A stretch of 64,000 nt of DNA from Schaalia georgiae DSM 6843 (GCF_000429245.1 NZ_AUBM01000010.1:1-64000); one strand, 5' to 3'; positions 27,434-37,631 are shown, numbered from the stretch's first letter. A program made the numbers and translations. The notes: generated from the sequence alone by a model not told the origin.

Positions 27434-29179
27434 TCAGACCAGGCGCCATCCCTTGGCGCGCTCGCGCGCCCGCCAGAACCGCCTGTAGGGACCACCGGCA
27501 TCGTAGAGCTCCTGGTGCGCGCCGATCTGGACGACGCGCCCGTTCTCGTCCAGCACGACGATCTGGTCCGCCGAGGCGATCGTGTCGAGTTTGTGCGCGA
27601 TGACTACCAGGGTCGACGAGCGCCTCAGCTCCTCCATCGCCTCCACGATGTGCGACTCGTTCTCCGGGTCGAGGGCGCTGGTCGCCTCGTCGAAGAGCAC
27701 GATGGGCGATCCCTTGAGCAGGGCCCGGGCCACGGAGACGCGCTGGCGCTCGCCCCCGGACAGGGCGCGCCCGCCCTCGCCGACCGGAGTGCCCCACCCC
27801 AGGGGAAGGCGGTCGGCGATCTCCTCGGCCCCCGCCATGCGCGCTGCGGCCATGACCTGTTCGTCGGTGGCTTCCTCGCGCCCAACGCGGATGTTGGCGA
27901 TGAGGGTGTCGTCGAAGAGGTAAACATCTTGGAAGACCATGGACAACTGCTCCATGAGGTCCTCGGTGGAGTAGTCGCGCACGTCGCTCCCCCCAACCCT
28001 CACCGCCCCGGAGTCCACGTCGTAGAAACGGCAGATGAGGCGCGCGATCGTGGTCTTCCCACAACCGCTCGGCCCAACGATGGCGGTCATCGTACCGGGG
28101 GCGGCCCTGAAGGACACGCCGTGGAGGACGCCGGCCCCCGCCTCGTACCCGAAGTCCACCGAGTCGACGACGACCTCCCCGGGAACGGTCACGGGCGCGG
28201 ACTCGGCGGGTTCGGGGAGTTCGGGGGTCGACAGGACCTCGTGGGCGAGCTCGAGGACGGGCTTGCGGGTCTCGAAGGAAGAGACCAGGGCGCCGATATT
28301 GACCAGTATCTGCATGAAGCGCAGAAGCACGCCGATGGCGACGACCGCCTCCAGGGGCGAGAGGGATCCGCCCGCGGCAATGACCCCGATGGCGTAGACG
28401 ACGGAGACGACGACGACCTGGGCCGCCATGCCGTTGACGACTTGCCCTGCGGTGGCCCACCACAGGCCCTTGGTGGCGCGCCGCTGGTAGGCGTCCTCGG
28501 CGGCGGTGAGCGCGTCGAAGGAGTCACCCCGCCCGCACGCCCGCAAGGCGCCCTGCTTCTGGGCGTACTCGACGAGGCGGCCGGCCAGTTCGTTGGCGGC
28601 GGGCTCGGTCAGCCGCGCCTCGTGCGCCGCGGCCCGGCGCGACGCCCAGATGGCCGCCCACATGAAGGGGATCGCCAGGAGGCATGCGAGTCCCAGCGGC
28701 GGATTCCACACGCAGATCCCCACCAGCATCGTCAACGAGGTGACGACGTCGATGAGGGCCGGGGAGAACATATGCGCGAAGATTTCACCGAGCAGCATGA
28801 GTTCGCGGCTCACAAGGCGGGACGTCTTGCCCGCGGTGTCCGGGGTGAAGGCCCCCAGGGGCATGGCGGCGACCTTGCGGCCGATCGCGATGTGGAGGAA
28901 GCGCAGGAAATCGAAGGCGACCGAGTAGTTCTTCAGGGACAGCGCGTACTCGATGACGAAAGCGGCGGCGGCGGAGACACCGACGACCCCGACCCAGCCC
29001 CCAGTGGTCAGGCCCCACACGGCCCGGCCGGACACGAGGGCGCTGGAAGCCGGGATGAAGGCGATGAGCGCCCCTCCCCGGATGAGGCCGACGACGACGG
29101 AGAGGACGACGACCCAGCGGAAGGACTCTCTGCCCTTCTCGGAAAGCGTCTCCTTGAGGTTGGCGACGAACGATCCCAT
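27434..29179 (-). CDS. ABC transporter, fused permease/ATPase, IrtB/YbtQ-like
   Basis: A 581-residue half-transporter: six transmembrane helices (about 20-290), then an ABC domain with Walker A GPSGCGKTT, signature LSGGERQRVS and Walker B IVLFDEATSALD. It pairs with the next gene upstream, seven bases away, to form a heterodimer. Pairs like this under iron control are siderophore importers with an exporter fold (mycobacterial IrtAB, Yersinia YbtPQ). Function as iron-siderophore importer is inferred from the iron box. ATG 29179 chosen over longer starts that overlap the partner gene. Confidence 0.85.
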   Translation of the reverse strand: MGSFVANLKETLSEKGRESFRWVVVLSVVVGLIRGGALIAFIPASSALVSGRAVWGLTTGGWVGVVGVSAAAAFVIEYALSLKNYSVAFDFLRFLHIAIGRKVAAMPLGAFTPDTAGKTSRLVSRELMLLGEIFAHMFSPALIDVVTSLTMLVGICVWNPPLGLACLLAIPFMWAAIWASRRAAAHEARLTEPAANELAGRLVEYAQKQGALRACGRGDSFDALTAAEDAYQRRATKGLWWATAGQVVNGMAAQVVVVSVVYAIGVIAAGGSLSPLEAVVAIGVLLRFMQILVNIGALVSSFETRKPVLELAHEVLSTPELPEPAESAPVTVPGEVVVDSVDFGYEAGAGVLHGVSFRAAPGTMTAIVGPSGCGKTTIARLICRFYDVDSGAVRVGGSDVRDYSTEDLMEQLSMVFQDVYLFDDTLIANIRVGREEATDEQVMAAARMAGAEEIADRLPLGWGTPVGEGGRALSGGERQRVSVARALLKGSPIVLFDEATSALDPENESHIVEAMEELRRSSTLVVIAHKLDTIASADQIVVLDENGRVVQIGAHQELYDAGGPYRRFWRARERAKGWRLV

Positions 29180-29186
29180 GCGCCTG

Positions 29187-30968
29187 TCACTTCCTTCCTT
29201 CAGTGCGCGTTCCCGCGAGGGCGTGGTAGTAGGGGTGGTCGGCCAGCTCGTCACTGGTTCCCTTCCCTGTGATCCTGCCCCGTTCGAGGACGACGATCTG
29301 GTCGGCCCCCACCACGGGGGCCGCCCTGTGGGCGATGACGACGACGGTCCGGCCCTTGACCAGTTCGGACAGGGCGTCCTGGATCTCCGCCTCGGACTCC
29401 GGGTCCGTGAAAGCCGTCGCCTCGTCGAGGATCAGGACCGGGGCGTCCATCAGCAGCGCCCTGGCGATGGACAGGCGCTGCGCTTGCCCGCCCGACAGAC
29501 CCGTGTCGGCGCCCACGACGGTGCCCAGGCCCGCGGGGAGCGACTCGATGAAGTCGGCGATGCCCGCATGAGCCGCGCAGCGCATGATCTCCTCGTCGGT
29601 GGCACCGGGCCTGCCGAGGGCGATATTGTCCCGGATCGGGATGTCGAGCAGTTGGGGGTCCTGGAGCACGAAGGCGACGTGGCGGTAGAGCTCCTTGACG
29701 GGGATGTCGCGCAGGTCCACCCCGCCCAGGGCGACGCTGCCGGAGTCGGGATCGGCGAAGCGGGCGATCAGGGTCGCCAGCGTGGACTTTCCCGAACCGG
29801 AGGGGCCGACCAGGGCCGTGACCGTGCCCTCGCGCATCGTCAGGCTCACGTCGTCGAGTGCCAGCAGGTCCCCGTAGGAGAAGGAGACGTGGTCGAGGAC
29901 GATGTCGTGGCCGTTAGGCACCCGGTTCCCCGTGTCCTCCAGGGCGGGGATGTCGAGGATCTCGACGAGGCGCAGGGCAGCGGCTCCCGCCAGTTGATAG
30001 GCCCAGGCGGTCGAGGTGAGGACCTCGATGGCCTGGGGGATGACCAGGGCAATGAGCGAGCACGCGATTACTTGGACGGGCGTGACGCATCCCGCGCCGA
30101 CCAGAAGGGCGCCCCCGCCCAGGTTGACCAGGAGCAGCACCGCAGGGGAGACCACGGAGGCAGCCAGCGCCGAGCCCGTCAGCAGGGGCTGGCACCAGGC
30201 GACGTAGAAACTGGAGAACGCCTCGGCGGCCCGGCGGAAGCGCCCGTGGGTGTCGCCGACGCGGCCGAACGCTTTGACGACGGTGATCCCGGTGACGAAC
30301 TCGACCATGGTGGCCGAGACCTCGGCCAGGTGCTGGTCCATCTCGGCGGTCTTGGGGCCCATGTCCTTGGTCATCCACCATGTGATGAGCGCGTAGACGG
30401 GTAGAGTCGCGATGGAGAGCAGTCCCAGGCGCCAGTCGATGACGAAGGCGTAGACCACCAGTGACAGCGGGCTGACAACGGCCGCCGTCGACTCGACGGG
30501 GGCATGGGCGATGACTGTGTGGATCTCGTGGGTGTCGTCCTGGACGGCTTTTCGGATCCTGCCCGAGGCCGTGGCCGAGAACCACGCGAGCGGCGCCCGG
30601 GACAACGTGCGGACGATCTGCTCGCGCACGTAGTGCCCGAATCGGATGTCCGCGATGTGGGTGACGAGCAGTGCGACGTAGTAGATGCCGAGGCGGGCGC
30701 AGAACGCGCCGATCAGCCAGGCGAGGATGGTGCCGACCCGTCCGGCGTCGGGGCCATCCCCACGGTCCCACGCCTCGAGGAGCACTCCACCCAGGTGGAC
30801 GAGGATGACGTAGGGGACGACAGCGAGCGCGCCGTACACCACTCCGAGGACTCTGCTGATCGCCATCGGCGCGGCGATGGGGCGGGTGAGGCGTTTGAAT
30901 GCGGCCTGCCCCTCCCGGTACTTCGCGCCCGGGTCCGCGGGTGCGGCTGTGTGTTGATCGGATGTCAC
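29187..30968 (-). CDS. ABC transporter, fused permease/ATPase, IrtA/YbtP-like
   Basis: A 593-residue half-transporter with a six-helix membrane domain (about 35-320) and an ABC domain with Walker A GPSGSGKSTL, signature LSGGQAQRLS and Walker B VLILDEATAFTD. The GTG start at 30968 follows GGAGG. It is the first gene of the unit and an IdeR/DtxR-like box lies 37 bases upstream. No siderophore-interaction FAD domain is fused to it, unlike mycobacterial IrtA. No binding protein or siderophore synthesis gene is nearby. Confidence 0.85.
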   Translation of the reverse strand: MTSDQHTAAPADPGAKYREGQAAFKRLTRPIAAPMAISRVLGVVYGALAVVPYVILVHLGGVLLEAWDRGDGPDAGRVGTILAWLIGAFCARLGIYYVALLVTHIADIRFGHYVREQIVRTLSRAPLAWFSATASGRIRKAVQDDTHEIHTVIAHAPVESTAAVVSPLSLVVYAFVIDWRLGLLSIATLPVYALITWWMTKDMGPKTAEMDQHLAEVSATMVEFVTGITVVKAFGRVGDTHGRFRRAAEAFSSFYVAWCQPLLTGSALAASVVSPAVLLLVNLGGGALLVGAGCVTPVQVIACSLIALVIPQAIEVLTSTAWAYQLAGAAALRLVEILDIPALEDTGNRVPNGHDIVLDHVSFSYGDLLALDDVSLTMREGTVTALVGPSGSGKSTLATLIARFADPDSGSVALGGVDLRDIPVKELYRHVAFVLQDPQLLDIPIRDNIALGRPGATDEEIMRCAAHAGIADFIESLPAGLGTVVGADTGLSGGQAQRLSIARALLMDAPVLILDEATAFTDPESEAEIQDALSELVKGRTVVVIAHRAAPVVGADQIVVLERGRITGKGTSDELADHPYYHALAGTRTEGRK

Positions 30969-31004
30969 GAGACGGCCTCCACTAACATCGAATGCACTTC
31001 GTAG

Positions 31005-31023
31005 TTAGGATAGCCTATCTTGA
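31005..31023 (-). promoter_or_regulatory. IdeR/DtxR-type iron box
   Basis: TTAGGATAGCCTATCTTGA matches the DtxR/IdeR consensus TTAGGTTAGSCTAACCTAA at 15 of 19 positions, including the core TTAGG and TAGCCTA. Placed between the promoter region and the start of the ABC pair, so expression should rise when iron is scarce. Confidence 0.8.
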
Positions 31024-31209
31024 CATTCTGGGCCTTGCCCTTGAGCACGTCTCTTGAACATGTCGGGCGGGGAGCGGGTTTACCCGCATGCCGGTGACGT
31101 TCTCCGCCGCCCCCGGTTACACACACAAGGACCCTGCTTCACGGAACACGCGCCGCACACGACTGGCCGCACAGCACTACTGCCGCCCCTCCCGTCCCAC
31201 GGCCCACTC

Positions 31210-31294
31210 CGCCCCATCGCGCACAGCGAGCCGGCCCCGCCCAAGATCACCAGCGGCAGCGGCACCACACCGCCCCATCGTGCAAGGCGAGCCG
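31210..31294. repeat. Two imperfect 24-25 bp direct repeats
   Basis: CGCCCCATCGCGCACAGCGA at 31210 and CGCCCCATCGTGCAAGGCGA at 31271 both continue into GCCG. They lie in the 370-base gap between the iron box and rplA, where I see no gene. Role unknown. Confidence 0.5.
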
Positions 31295-31341
31295 CACTGG
31301 CGCCGGAAACCGGACTGCGCCCACATGCGCGAAGGACGCGA

Positions 31342-31373
31342 GTGGGGCGCGGGCACTCATGCCCGCGCCCCAC
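31342..31373 (-). terminator. Terminator-like hairpin after rplA
   Basis: Perfect 13-bp stem GTGGGGCGCGGGC/GCCCGCGCCCCAC with a 6-base loop, 22 bases after the rplA stop. No T-run, as is common in high-GC actinobacteria. Confidence 0.72.
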
Positions 31374-31395
31374 GGCGCTTCCAACGGATAGGAGC

Positions 31396-32103
31396 TCAGC
31401 CCTCCAGAAGGTCCTTGACCTTGGCGACATCGAGGGGGATGCCGGGACCCATGGTCGTGGACACGGAGCCCTTGAGCACGTAACGCCCCTTCGAGCTGGA
31501 CGGCTTGAGGCGCAGGACCTCGTCGAGGACGGAGGCGTAGTTCTCGGTGAGCTGCTCGGCGGTGAAGGACGCCTTGCCGACGACGAAGGCCAGGTTGGCG
31601 TGCTTGTCGACGCGGAACTCGATCCGCCCGCCCTTGATCTCCTTGACGGCCTTGGCCACATCCATGGTCACGGTGCCGGTCTTCGGGTTGGGCATGAGGC
31701 CGCGGGGACCCAGGATACGGCCGAGGCGGCCCACCTTGCCCATGAGGTCAGGGGTGGCCACGGCGACATCGAAGTCGGTGTAGCCCTTGGAGACCTTCTC
31801 GATGAGCTCGTCGCCGCCGACCTCGTCGGCCCCGGCGTCGATTGCGGCCTGCGCGCGCGGACCAACGGCGAAGACCAAGACCCGGGCGGTCTTGCCGGTG
31901 CCGTGCGGCAGGGAAACGGTGCCGCGGACCATCTGGTCCGCCTGGCGGGGGTCGACACCGAGTCGGAGCACGACCTCAACGGTCGAGTCGAACTTGGTGA
32001 CAGTGGTCTCCTTGGCCAGCTTCATGGCCTCGAAGGGGGTGTACAGCACATCCGCGTGGACCTTCTCGGCCGCGGCGCGGTAGCTCTTGGAGCGCTTCGT
32101 CAT
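31396..32103 (-). CDS. rplA: Ribosomal protein L1
   Basis: A 235-residue L1, with [13 protein letters not shown] at the N-terminus, the signature [20 protein letters not shown] in the middle, and [15 protein letters not shown] at the end. It forms the mobile stalk near the E site and usually represses the rplK-rplA message. ATG 32103 follows AAGGAGAAG. It is 69 bases after rplK. Confidence 0.98.
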   Translation of the reverse strand: MTKRSKSYRAAAEKVHADVLYTPFEAMKLAKETTVTKFDSTVEVVLRLGVDPRQADQMVRGTVSLPHGTGKTARVLVFAVGPRAQAAIDAGADEVGGDELIEKVSKGYTDFDVAVATPDLMGKVGRLGRILGPRGLMPNPKTGTVTMDVAKAVKEIKGGRIEFRVDKHANLAFVVGKASFTAEQLTENYASVLDEVLRLKPSSSKGRYVLKGSVSTTMGPGIPLDVAKVKDLLEG

Positions 32104-32172
32104 TCTGCTTCTTCTCCTTGCAGTCGTGGGCGTCGGGCAGCGCCTGCCCTACCACGGGAAATGAAATCGGGG

Positions 32173-32607
32173 TCAGTCCTCGACGGTGATGCCCATGGAG
32201 CGGGCAGTCCCGGCGATGATCTTGGCGGCGGCCTCGACGTCGTTGGCGTTGAGGTCGGCCATCTTGGCCTGCCCGATCTCGCGGGCCTGGTCCATGGTGA
32301 TCGAGCCGACCTTGGCGGTGTTGGGCGTGCCGGAGCCCTTCTGGACGCCTGCGGCCTTCTTGATCAGCTCCGCCGCGGGAGGGGTCTTGAGGACGAACGT
32401 GAAGGAGCGGTCCTCGTAAACTGTGATCTCAACAGGAACGATGTTCCCGCGCTGCGACTCGGTCGCAGCGTTGTAAGCCTTGGTGAACTCGACGATGTTC
32501 ACGCCGTGCTGGCCCAGAGCGGGGCCGACGGGCGAACCGGGGGTGGCGGCGCCGGCTGGGATCTGAAGCTTGATCAGGCCGGTAACCTTCTTCTTCTTCG
32601 GTGCCAT
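32173..32607 (-). CDS. rplK: Ribosomal protein L11
   Basis: A 144-residue L11 with [36 protein letters not shown] and [20 protein letters not shown]. It binds the GTPase centre of 23S rRNA and is needed for stringent signalling. ATG 32607 follows AAAGACCC. The gene has its own promoter after the nusG terminator. Confidence 0.98.
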   Translation of the reverse strand: MAPKKKKVTGLIKLQIPAGAATPGSPVGPALGQHGVNIVEFTKAYNAATESQRGNIVPVEITVYEDRSFTFVLKTPPAAELIKKAAGVQKGSGTPNTAKVGSITMDQAREIGQAKMADLNANDVEAAAKIIAGTARSMGITVED

Positions 32608-32751
32608 TGAAACGGGTCTTTCTACGGGTTTTCCTCACCGGCGGCCGCCGGTCAGGGGCGCATCGCCCCAACGGGCTCGCCGCCAAAGGGGCGGCGGGGC
32701 GCTCCGCCCTCCCCAAGGAGGACACAATGCGCCCAATGCACACAAACGGGA

Positions 32752-32793
32752 ATTGTAACGCGCACCCGGACACCTTCCCAAGTCCGGGTGCGC
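32752..32793 (-). promoter_or_regulatory. nusG terminator hairpin overlapped by the rplK promoter
   Basis: A perfect 12-bp stem (32760-32771 with 32782-32793) follows the nusG stop. A minus-strand promoter is nested in it: -35 TTGGGA in the loop (32776-32781), 18-base spacer, -10 TACAAT (32752-32757). The start would be about 138 bases ahead of rplK. The rest of the gap, 32608-32751, shows G/C stems but no gene. Confidence 0.6.
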
Positions 32794-32797
32794 GACA

Positions 32798-33691
32798 TCA
32801 CTGCTCGAGTTTCTCGACCTGGTCGAAGCCGAGCTCGAGCGGCGTCTCGCGCTCGAAGATCGTGACGAGCACCTTGAGCTTCTGGGCCTCGGGCATGATC
32901 TCGGAGATCGTGGCCGACATGGTCTCGAAGGGGCCGTCGATAACGGTGACTGTCTCCCCGACCTCGAAGGCCGTGCGGACCTCCTGCACGGGGGCCGGCT
33001 TGTCCTTCTTCTTCTCCGCGGCCTCCTCGAGAACGTTGGGCGTCAGCAGCATGACGACCTCGTCGATGGACAGCGGGACGGGATTGTGCTGGTCGCCGAC
33101 GAATCCGGTGACCGCGGGCGTTTCCTTCACGACGCGGTAGGACTCCTCGTTGAAGTCCATGCAGACGATCGCGTACCCGGGGATGCGCACGCGGCGCACG
33201 CGCTTCTTCGCGGTGCCCCGGTACTCCATGACGTACTCGTCGGGCACCTCGACGCTGAAGATCGAGTCCTCCATGTTCTGGGTGGTGATGCGCTGCTCCA
33301 GGTTCGCCTTCACCTTGCGCTCGTGGCCGGAGTAGGTGTGGATGACGTACCAGTCCCCGGGGGACATGTACAGGCGCTGGCGCAGTTTCTCGACGGGGTC
33401 GTCATCCGGGGCGGGCGCCGGGTCCGCGCCCTCAGCGTCCGGGGCGGCCTCCCCGTCAGCACTGGCGCCGCTCTCCCGGGCGGGGGCGGCTTCCTGTTCG
33501 GCCACATCCTGCGCGGCTTCGTCAATAGCACGGTCCACCACGTCCTGCGCGGCGCCGTCGGCCTCAGCCACAGCGCTCTCATCAAGGGCGCGCGCCTCGG
33601 CCGCTTCGATGTCGATGGGGGCGGGGGCGAAGCCCTCGTCGGCGATAGGGCCGTCGAAGACATCGGACCCGGGGGCATTCTCGTCGCTCAT
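32798..33691 (-). CDS. nusG: Transcription termination/antitermination protein NusG
   Basis: A 297-residue NusG. An acidic, Ala/Glu/Asp-rich leader of about 115 residues precedes the NGN domain ([32 protein letters not shown]) and the KOW domain ([20 protein letters not shown]). E. coli NusG is 181 residues; long acidic leaders are usual in actinobacteria. It links RNA polymerase to Rho and ribosomes. ATG 33691 follows AGGAGG; a longer frame upstream runs into the secE gene's 3' flank and is rejected. Confidence 0.97.
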   Translation of the reverse strand: MSDENAPGSDVFDGPIADEGFAPAPIDIEAAEARALDESAVAEADGAAQDVVDRAIDEAAQDVAEQEAAPARESGASADGEAAPDAEGADPAPAPDDDPVEKLRQRLYMSPGDWYVIHTYSGHERKVKANLEQRITTQNMEDSIFSVEVPDEYVMEYRGTAKKRVRRVRIPGYAIVCMDFNEESYRVVKETPAVTGFVGDQHNPVPLSIDEVVMLLTPNVLEEAAEKKKDKPAPVQEVRTAFEVGETVTVIDGPFETMSATISEIMPEAQKLKVLVTIFERETPLELGFDQVEKLEQ

Positions 33692-33768
33692 GGTTCCTCC
33701 TGGCGGTTGGCACGGGCCGGACCGTAGAAGAAACCCGCCTGCAGGAGCTGCGGGCGGGTTCATCGGTC

Positions 33769-34179
33769 TCAGCCGAAGAGCAGTGCACTCAGTTTACCGA
33801 ATCCGAAGTCGAGCAGACCAGTGAAAGCCATGATTGCGGTCACAAAGACGACGACCACGACGAAGTAGGTCCACGTCTCGGAACGGGTGGGGTAGGTGAC
33901 CTTGCGCATCTCGGCCACGACCTGGGTGAGGAAGAGCCATATGCGGGCGAAGAGGCCGCGCTTCTTCTGCTTCACAGCCCCGGCCTCGTCGCGTTTGCGG
34001 GTCGCCCGGGTCTTGGTGCGGTCCTTGCGGGCCGACTCCTCCCCCTCACGCGCCTTCCCACGGTCCTCGCGGGTCGCCTCGGTCTTGTCGCGGTCCTTGC
34101 GGGCCGACTCCTCCCCGTCGCGCGCCTTCCCACGGTCCTTCCGCGAGGACTCGGCGCCCGGGGCGCTGTGCTTGGCCAT
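33769..34179 (-). CDS. secE: Preprotein translocase subunit SecE with repetitive charged N-terminus
   Basis: A 136-residue SecE. The last 65 residues hold the family part: [19 protein letters not shown] followed by one transmembrane helix ([20 protein letters not shown]). The first 70 are very charged and contain a 24-residue tandem repeat, [20 protein letters not shown]-like, in two copies (about 14-37 and 38-61). It joins SecY in the export channel. ATG 34179 follows GGGAGG. Located directly between tRNA-Trp and nusG, the standard actinobacterial order. Confidence 0.95.
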   Translation of the reverse strand: MAKHSAPGAESSRKDRGKARDGEESARKDRDKTEATREDRGKAREGEESARKDRTKTRATRKRDEAGAVKQKKRGLFARIWLFLTQVVAEMRKVTYPTRSETWTYFVVVVVFVTAIMAFTGLLDFGFGKLSALLFG

Positions 34180-34208
34180 TGAATCCTCCCTGTGGTGAAG
34201 CCGTATGG

Positions 34209-34281
34209 CAGGGCAGGCGGGACTCGAACCCACAACCGCCGGTTTTGGAGACCGGTGCGCTACCAATTGCGCCACTGCCCT
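34209..34281 (-). tRNA. tRNA-Trp (CCA)
   Basis: A 73-base cloverleaf: acceptor AGGGCAG/CTGCCCT (GC-matched), D-arm GCGC..GCGC, anticodon loop TCTCCAAAA with anticodon CCA, and T-loop GGTTCGAGTCC. It lies 29 bases upstream of secE on the same strand. Confidence 0.95.
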
Positions 34282-34304
34282 AAGCAGGCGAACCTGCCTG
34301 AGCG

Positions 34305-34334
34305 AGTGTAGGGGATCGGGGCTCGCACTGTCCA
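34305..34334 (-). promoter_or_regulatory. Promoter of tRNA-Trp/secE/nusG
   Basis: Minus strand: -35 TGGACA (34329-34334), 18-base spacer, -10 TACACT (34305-34310), about 17 bases before the tRNA 5' end. Confidence 0.65.
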
Positions 34335-34462
34335 GCGGACCCGGCTAGCGCGCCATCCTTTCCACTGGAATACCGACAAAGCACCCTCAGTTGAGATGTA
34401 GCTCACCTGTCCATTCTGAGCGCGGCCCACTCCCGCGCGCCCCCTCGTGGGACGATGGGGAA

Positions 34463-35668
34463 ATGACTCCTACGCCCGCATCCCGTGTATCTGCCCGTTT
34501 CACCGCCATCACCCCCTCGGCGACCCTGGCCGTCGACGCGAAAGCCAAGGCGCTCAAAGCCGCCGGCCGGCCCGTCATCGGCTTCGGGGCCGGCGAGCCC
34601 GACTTCCCCACGCCCGACTACATTGTCGAGGCCGCGGTCCGCGCCGCCCGCGACCCCGCGATGCACCGCTACACCCCGGCCGCGGGCCTGCCCGCACTGC
34701 GCGAGGCGATCGCCGCGAAGACCCTGCGCGACTCCGGCTACGAAGTCCCCCCCGCCGATGTCGTTGTCACCAACGGCGGCAAGCAGGCGGTGTTCCAGGC
34801 CTTCGCCGCCTTGCTGGGGCCCGGCGACGAGGCGATCCTGCCCACTCCCTACTGGACCACCTACCCCGAGGTCGTCAAGCTGGCCGGGGCCACGCCCGTC
34901 GAGGTGTTCGCGGGCGCCGACCAGGACTACAAGGTCACCGTCGAGCAGCTCGAGGCGGCGCGCACCGGGCGCACCAAGGTCCTCCTGATCTGCTCGCCAT
35001 CGAACCCGACGGGCAGCGTCTACACTCCCGCCGAGCTCACCGCGATCGGCCAATGGGCGCTCGAGCACGGCATCTGGGTGATCTCCGACGAGATCTACGA
35101 GCACCTGCTGTACGAGGACGCCGAGACGGCCCACATCGTGGCCCTCGTGCCCGAACTGGCCGACCAGGCCGTCATCCTCAACGGCGTGGCGAAGACCTAC
35201 GCCATGACCGGGTGGCGCGTCGGCTGGATGATGGGGCCCGCCGATGTCGTCGCAGCCGCCACCTCCTTCCAGACGCACTTGACCAGCAACGTCAACAACA
35301 TCGCCCAGTGCGCCGCCCTGGCGGCCGTCTCGGGCCCCCTCGACGCGGTGTACGAGATGCGCGCCGCCTTCGACCGCCGCCGCCGCACCATCATCGATAT
35401 GCTGCGCCAGATCGACGACCTGGACGTGCCCACGCCCAAGGGCGCGTTCTACGCCTACGTCGGCGTCGACCGGCTACTGGGCCGCCCGATCCGCGGCCGC
35501 ACCGCCACCACGTCCTCGGAGCTGGCCGACTTGATCCTGGACGAGGTCGAGGTCGCCGCTGTTCCCGGCGAGGCTTTCGGCCGGTCCGGGTTCCTGCGCT
35601 TCTCCTACGCCCTGGCCGACGACGACCTGGTCGAGGGCATCACGCGCGTCCAGGAGCTGCTGTCATGA
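34463..35668 (+). CDS. aspC: Pyridoxal-phosphate aminotransferase (aspartate aminotransferase type)
   Basis: A 401-residue class I aminotransferase: [55 protein letters not shown], and the PLP lysine in [17 protein letters not shown]-terminal [12 protein letters not shown] carries the substrate carboxylate arginine. It most likely makes aspartate/glutamate from oxaloacetate. ATG 34463 follows ATGGGGAA; an earlier in-frame ATG at 34391 lacks support. Its stop overlaps the next start (ATGA). Confidence 0.92.
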   Translation: MTPTPASRVSARFTAITPSATLAVDAKAKALKAAGRPVIGFGAGEPDFPTPDYIVEAAVRAARDPAMHRYTPAAGLPALREAIAAKTLRDSGYEVPPADVVVTNGGKQAVFQAFAALLGPGDEAILPTPYWTTYPEVVKLAGATPVEVFAGADQDYKVTVEQLEAARTGRTKVLLICSPSNPTGSVYTPAELTAIGQWALEHGIWVISDEIYEHLLYEDAETAHIVALVPELADQAVILNGVAKTYAMTGWRVGWMMGPADVVAAATSFQTHLTSNVNNIAQCAALAAVSGPLDAVYEMRAAFDRRRRTIIDMLRQIDDLDVPTPKGAFYAYVGVDRLLGRPIRGRTATTSSELADLILDEVEVAAVPGEAFGRSGFLRFSYALADDDLVEGITRVQELLS

Positions 35669-36489
35669 CCGCCGACGCGCGCAGGCTCGTCCGCCGCCTC
35701 GCCGACACCGGCAGCCCCCGGGGGACGGTCCTTATCTCCCACGGGTACGGGGAGCACTCGGGCCGCTACCTGCCGCTGCAGGAAGCGCTGGTCGACGCGG
35801 GCTACGACATCGCCTTCTACGACCACACGGGCCACGGCACCTCCGGGGGGCCGCGGGGGCGCGTGGACGCGGGCGCACTGATCCGCGACCACCTGGCGAT
35901 GCGGCGACTGGCGCTGGCCGGGGCGCGCACGCCGGATCTGTTCCTCTTCGGCCATTCCATGGGCGGCGTGGTCACCGCGGCCTCGACGCTCATCGACTCC
36001 GAGCGCCTGCGCGGCACCGTCCTGTCCGCCCCCGCCATGCGCCCCCTGCCGCCCGCCTCCGCCTCGTTGGCCCGCAAGGCGGCGCCGCTGGCGCGCCTGC
36101 TGCCCTCACTGGTGGTCCGCCCCCCACAACCCGCGGGCGGGGAGTCGCCCCTGTCGCGCGACCCGCGGGTGCAGCAGGCATTCGACGCGGATCCACTGTG
36201 CTACCACGGCGGCGTGCAACTGCTCACCGGGGTGACGATGATCATCCAGGGGGACGAGGTGCTGCGCCACGCCCACCTGGCCCGCACGCCGATCCTCGTG
36301 ATGCACGGCTCCGCGGACCGGATGGCCGACCTGGCGGCGTCGCGGGACTTCGTCGCCGAGGCGGAGGCCGCCAACCCCGGCCTCGATGTCCGTCTGCGCA
36401 TCGTCGACGGCGCGTACCACGAGCTCCTCAACGAGCCCGAGGGCCCCGGCTTGATCCGAGACATCGTCGTGTGGCTGGGTGAGCACTGA
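35665..36489 (+). CDS. Alpha/beta hydrolase, monoacylglycerol-lipase type
   Basis: A 274-residue serine hydrolase. It has [14 protein letters not shown] with the oxyanion region, [13 protein letters not shown], nucleophile Ser in GHSMGG, the acid in MHGSADRM and the His in GAYHEL, the same pattern as bacterial monoacylglycerol lipases and lysophospholipases. Translationally coupled to the aminotransferase by a 4-base overlap. Real substrate unknown, probably a lipid ester. Confidence 0.88.
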   Translation: MTADARRLVRRLADTGSPRGTVLISHGYGEHSGRYLPLQEALVDAGYDIAFYDHTGHGTSGGPRGRVDAGALIRDHLAMRRLALAGARTPDLFLFGHSMGGVVTAASTLIDSERLRGTVLSAPAMRPLPPASASLARKAAPLARLLPSLVVRPPQPAGGESPLSRDPRVQQAFDADPLCYHGGVQLLTGVTMIIQGDEVLRHAHLARTPILVMHGSADRMADLAASRDFVAEAEAANPGLDVRLRIVDGAYHELLNEPEGPGLIRDIVVWLGEH

Positions 36490-36493
36490 GGGA

Positions 36494-37579
36494 ATGGACA
36501 TCCCCGCTGTCCCCGACCTCACAGCGCCCGTCCCCACTCCCCCGGGGCGCCGCGACCTGGCCGCACTGCCCAAAGCGCACCTGCACCTGCACTTCACGGG
36601 GGCGATGCGCCCCTCGACGCTGGTGGACATCGCGCGCGAGCAGCAGGTGCGCCTGCCCCCGCACCTGCTGTACATCGACCCGATGAACATGCCCGCCGAC
36701 GGGCGCGGCTGGTTCCGCTTCCAGCGCGCCTACGACTCGGCGCGCCACCTGGTGCGTTCGGAGGCGACGATGCGGCGCCTCGTGCGCGAGACCTTGGAGG
36801 ACGAGGCCGCCGAAGGGTCGGTGCGCGTCGAGCTCCAAGTGGATCCGACCAGTTACGCGCCGTGGGTCGGCGGAATCACCCCGGCCCTGGAGATCGTGAT
36901 GGACGAGGCGCGCGCCGCCTCGTCCGACACCGGCGTGGACGTGGGGCTGATCGTCGCCGCCTCCCGGATCCGCCACCCCCTGGACGCGCGGGTGCTGGCG
37001 CGCCTGGCCTCCCAGTACGCGGGGGACGGGCCGGGCCAGGTCGTGGGCTTCGGCCTGTCGAACGACGAGAGGGTGGGGACCACCGCGGACTTCGCGCCCG
37101 CCTTCAGGATCGCGAGGCGCGCGGGCCTGGTGGGGGTCCCCCACGGCGGCGAGCTGGCGGGGCCGGAGTCGATCCGCGAGGTCGTGGCCGCCCTCAACCC
37201 CCGCAGGATCGGGCACGGGGTGCGCACCGCCGAGGACCCGGGGCTGCTCGACCGCCTGGTCGCCGAGGGCGTGGCCTTCGAGGTGTGCCCCACCTCGAAC
37301 GTCCACCTGGGGGTGTACACGGACTTCTCGCAGGTGCCGCTGCCATCGTTGATCTCCGCGGGAGCGACCGTGGCCCTCGGCGCCGACGACCCCCTGTTGT
37401 TCCGTTCGCGCCTGGTGGAGCAGTACGCCCAGGCGCGCGACGCCTTCGGGTTGTCCGACCGTGAGTTGGCGGGTTTGGCGCGCCAGTCCATCGAGGCCTC
37501 CCTGGCCCCGTCCTCCTCCAAGCTCCGCTGGTTCGCCCGGATCGAGGAGTGGCTGGCGGCACAGCCCGCAGCCGCTTGA
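36494..37579 (+). CDS. add: Adenosine deaminase family protein
   Basis: A 361-residue amidohydrolase with the ADA zinc motif KAHLHLHFTGAMRPSTL, HGGELAGPESI, RIGHGVR, the EVCPTSNVHLGVY block and GADDPLLF (the usual SDDP is ADDP). It would deaminate adenosine or a related purine. ATG 36494 follows TGAGGGA; a GTG at 36479 would overlap the hydrolase gene. Third gene of a plus-strand group. N6-methyl or other adenine substrates are possible because several ADA-like enzymes differ. Confidence 0.88.
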   Translation: MDIPAVPDLTAPVPTPPGRRDLAALPKAHLHLHFTGAMRPSTLVDIAREQQVRLPPHLLYIDPMNMPADGRGWFRFQRAYDSARHLVRSEATMRRLVRETLEDEAAEGSVRVELQVDPTSYAPWVGGITPALEIVMDEARAASSDTGVDVGLIVAASRIRHPLDARVLARLASQYAGDGPGQVVGFGLSNDERVGTTADFAPAFRIARRAGLVGVPHGGELAGPESIREVVAALNPRRIGHGVRTAEDPGLLDRLVAEGVAFEVCPTSNVHLGVYTDFSQVPLPSLISAGATVALGADDPLLFRSRLVEQYAQARDAFGLSDRELAGLARQSIEASLAPSSSKLRWFARIEEWLAAQPAAA

Positions 37580-37631
37580 AGGGCCCAGGGGCTTCCTCCG
37601 AAGGGGCCCGGCCCTGGCGCAGACGCGCCCC

